Notes under the pieces: model-generated
Told to the model about the DNA's origin: nothing
Databases searched by the model: none
What the model saw: only the letters and a program-made list of their open reading frames with translations
Made by a program: the position numbers and the translations under genes
Part shown: positions 62,173-64,000 of the stretch, in pieces
Layout: each line of letters begins with the position of its first letter
Position numbering within the stretch: the stretch's first letter is position 1
Assembly: GCF_015453285.1 (NCBI RefSeq)
Contig: NZ_JADLZT010000006.1
Coordinates: forward strand, 124,001 to 188,000
Source of the DNA: Lysobacter niastensis
GTDB taxonomy: Bacteria; Pseudomonadota; Gammaproteobacteria; Xanthomonadales; Xanthomonadaceae
Length of the DNA stretch: 64,000 nucleotides
Direction: 5' to 3'

Positions 62173-63309
62173 ATGAAAAGCAAGACTCCTAAAACGAAGC
62201 AACCCGCCGAGAAAAAGGCGCCGGAGCAACCAGGCTTGGACCTGGCCACGCTGCGCGAGCGCATCGACGGCATCGATCGCCACATCCAGGAGCTGATCGC
62301 CGAGCGCGCACAGTTCGCCAACCAGGTAGGCAAGGCCAAGGGCAAGCTGGCCGCCGCGGTCGATTATTACCGGCCAGAGCGCGAGGCCCAGGTCTTGCGC
62401 CGTGTCGTCGACCGCAACGATGGCCCGCTCAACGACGAAGTGCTGGTGCGGCTGTTCCGCGAGATCATGTCGGCCTGCCTGGCGCAGCAGGAGCCCTTGA
62501 AGATTGGCTACCTGGGGCCGGAAGGCACGCACTCGCAGCAGGCCGTCTACAAGCACTTCGGCCATTCGATCCACGGGTTGCCGCTGTCGAGCATCGAAGA
62601 GGTGTTCCAGGAAGTGGAGGCGGGCCATGCCGACTTCGGCGTGGTGCCGGTGGAGAACTCCACCCAGGGCACGATCCAGTCGACCTTGGACATGTTCCTC
62701 ACCTCGAAGCTGAAGATCTGCGGCGAGGTCGAACTTCGCGTTCACCAGCACCTGCTCTCGCGCAACGGCCGAATCGAGGATATCGAACGCGTCTACTCGC
62801 ACCCGCAATCCTTCGCCCAGTGCAAGGCATGGCTGCGCCAGTACCTGCCCAAGGCGGAGAAGATCCCGGTTTCCAGCAACGCCGAAGCGGCGCGCCGGGC
62901 GCGCAATGCCGAGGACGCCGCGGCCATCGCCGGCATCAGTGCCGCGAACGTCTACGGCCTGAAGTCCGTCGCTGGGCCGATCGAGGACCGGCCCGACAAC
63001 ACCACGCGCTTCCTGGTGATCGGTCGCGAGCTGTTTCCGCCCTCGGGCAACGACCGCACCTCGCTGCTGGTCTTCATCAAGGACCAGCCCGGCGCGCTCT
63101 ACCATGTGCTGGCACCGTTCGCGAAGCACGGCCTGAGCATGAACCGCATCGAGTCGCGGCCCGGCCACACCGGCCTGTGGCAGTACGCATTCTTCATCGA
63201 CGTCAGCGGTCACGTGCATGAGGAAGCGATGCGCCATGCAGTCGACGAACTCGACGAGTACGCGCAGGAAGTGAAGGTGCTGGGCTCGTACCCGGTCGCG
63301 ATCGCATGA
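62173..63309 (+). CDS. pheA: Bifunctional chorismate mutase/prephenate dehydratase PheA (P-protein, 378 aa)
   Basis: A Lys/Pro-rich N-terminal extension (1-20) precedes the chorismate mutase domain (about 22-108: 'LRERIDGIDRHIQELIAERAQF'). The prephenate dehydratase domain follows ('IGYLGPEGTHSQQAV', 'VPVENSTQG', 'NTTRFLVIG'). An ACT regulatory domain with the Phe-binding 'ESRP' is at about 300. It makes phenylpyruvate and is probably inhibited by Phe. The stop overlaps hisC. Confidence 0.96.
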   Translation: MKSKTPKTKQPAEKKAPEQPGLDLATLRERIDGIDRHIQELIAERAQFANQVGKAKGKLAAAVDYYRPEREAQVLRRVVDRNDGPLNDEVLVRLFREIMSACLAQQEPLKIGYLGPEGTHSQQAVYKHFGHSIHGLPLSSIEEVFQEVEAGHADFGVVPVENSTQGTIQSTLDMFLTSKLKICGEVELRVHQHLLSRNGRIEDIERVYSHPQSFAQCKAWLRQYLPKAEKIPVSSNAEAARRARNAEDAAAIAGISAANVYGLKSVAGPIEDRPDNTTRFLVIGRELFPPSGNDRTSLLVFIKDQPGALYHVLAPFAKHGLSMNRIESRPGHTGLWQYAFFIDVSGHVHEEAMRHAVDELDEYAQEVKVLGSYPVAIA

Positions 63310-64000
63310 GCGCGCCAGCGATCCACGGCAGCGACGATCGCGCCGATTTCGACGAGGCCTGGTTCGCGGCACGTGCGCAACCGGGCGTGCAACGCCTGCG
63401 CGCCTACGATCCGGGGCACGACCTGGTGGCATTGCGCCGCAGATTCGGCGAATCGCAGCTGGTCGAGCTGGGGTCCAACGAGAATCCCTACGGCCCGTCG
63501 CCTGCGGCCAGGCAGGCGATCGTCGAGCAGTTGCACGCGATCCATCGCTATCCCGATCCGCTCGGTGGCGACTTGAAGCGGGCGCTGGCGGCGAAGCATG
63601 GCGTGCTGACGTCGCAGATCCTGCTGGGCAATGGATCGCATGAGTTGCTGATGCTGCTGGGCCAGGTGTTTGCCGGACCGGGTGACGAGGTCGTGTTCTC
63701 GCGCTACGGATTTGCCGTGTTCGCGCTGTCGACGCAGGCCGCCGGTGCCACCGCGCGCGTGGTCGAAGCGCTGCCGCGCGAGCATCTCCTGATGCCGCTT
63801 GGCCATGATCTCGAAGCGATCGCATCCTCCATTACCGCGCAGACCAGGCTGGTCTACCTGGCCAATCCGAACAATCCGACCGGCACCTGGTTTGGACGGG
63901 AAGCGTTCGCGGCGTTCATGGCCCGCGTCCCGCGCGAGGTCATCGTCGTGATGGACGAGGCCTATGCCGAAATGGCCGATGCCGACTCGGACGCGGCGAC
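63306..64000 (+). CDS. hisC: Histidinol-phosphate/aromatic aminotransferase, HisC family (partial)
   Basis: The first 231 residues of a PLP aminotransferase of fold type I are visible. 'ELGSNENPYGPSPAARQAI', 'YLANPNNPTGTWF' and 'VMDEAYAEMAD' are the HisC motifs. The PLP lysine lies beyond the window. After pheA, with an ATGA overlap, it probably transaminates phenylpyruvate or imidazole acetol phosphate. The frame runs off the right edge. Confidence 0.9.
   Translation, partial: MSAPAIHGSDDRADFDEAWFAARAQPGVQRLRAYDPGHDLVALRRRFGESQLVELGSNENPYGPSPAARQAIVEQLHAIHRYPDPLGGDLKRALAAKHGVLTSQILLGNGSHELLMLLGQVFAGPGDEVVFSRYGFAVFALSTQAAGATARVVEALPREHLLMPLGHDLEAIASSITAQTRLVYLANPNNPTGTWFGREAFAAFMARVPREVIVVMDEAYAEMADADSDAA

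Overview
The window reads as a chromosomal segment of a high-G+C gammaproteobacterium of the Xanthomonadaceae, most like Lysobacter or a close relative. I infer this from gene content and order recognised from memory: minor pilins with pilY1, comEC-exbB-exbD-msbA-lpxK-kdsB, uvrC-pgsA followed by tRNA genes, and serC-pheA-hisC. No search was run. It is mostly core genome. I see no insertion sequence, integrase, prophage or CRISPR array. About 70 genes are packed tightly, often with 4-base ATGA or GTGA overlaps, and no gene-free stretch exceeds 300 bases.

Layout: 1-8.2 kb holds envelope and metabolic genes, mostly on the minus strand (PQQ sugar dehydrogenase lipoprotein cut by the window edge, ABC exporter, outer-membrane barrel, patatin, PldA phospholipase, DUF456), with class I fumarase on the plus strand. 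8.4-9.9 kb carries a cold-shock protein and a secreted M35-type metallopeptidase. 10.1-17.0 kb is a type IV pilus minor-pilin operon, fimT-pilV-pilW-pilX-pilY1-pilE, closed by a strong terminator. 17.1-21.1 kb has two glycine-zipper proteins, a membrane-anchored cytochrome c'-like protein, TcdA, TatD and a small membrane protein. 21.2-28 kb has glutaryl-CoA dehydrogenase, a GNAT acetyltransferase, a GST, a fused E1 alpha-beta 2-oxoacid dehydrogenase and asparagine synthetase. 28-33.2 kb has ygfZ and the succinate dehydrogenase locus. That locus includes a 55-residue SDHAF4-type assembly-factor gene just before sdhC, and sdhE-ygfX after sdhB. 33.2-45.4 kb is an envelope-biogenesis run: lolC/F-lolD, comEC, exbB-exbD, msbA-lpxK-kdsB, a tyrosine phosphatase, uvrC and pgsA.

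45.5-46.0 kb carries tRNA-Gly, tRNA-Cys and tRNA-Leu, with a near-consensus promoter before the first. A nucleotide-sugar dehydrogenase and an FMN-binding glutamate-synthase-like protein follow. tRNA-Val and arsenate reductase lie on the minus strand.

50.5-58.4 kb is the most distinctive part. It encodes a two-domain fatty acyl-CoA reductase of the alcohol-forming Maqu_2507 type, divergent from an acyl-CoA-binding protein and a TetR regulator. Around it lie two phasin-like proteins with basic Ala/Lys/Arg tails, a PHA-system protein and a patatin lipase, but no PHA or wax-ester synthase. I infer a lipid-storage or fatty-alcohol module. The window ends with an FHA protein, msrP-msrQ (periplasmic methionine sulfoxide repair) and the amino-acid operon serC-pheA-hisC, the last gene cut by the right edge.
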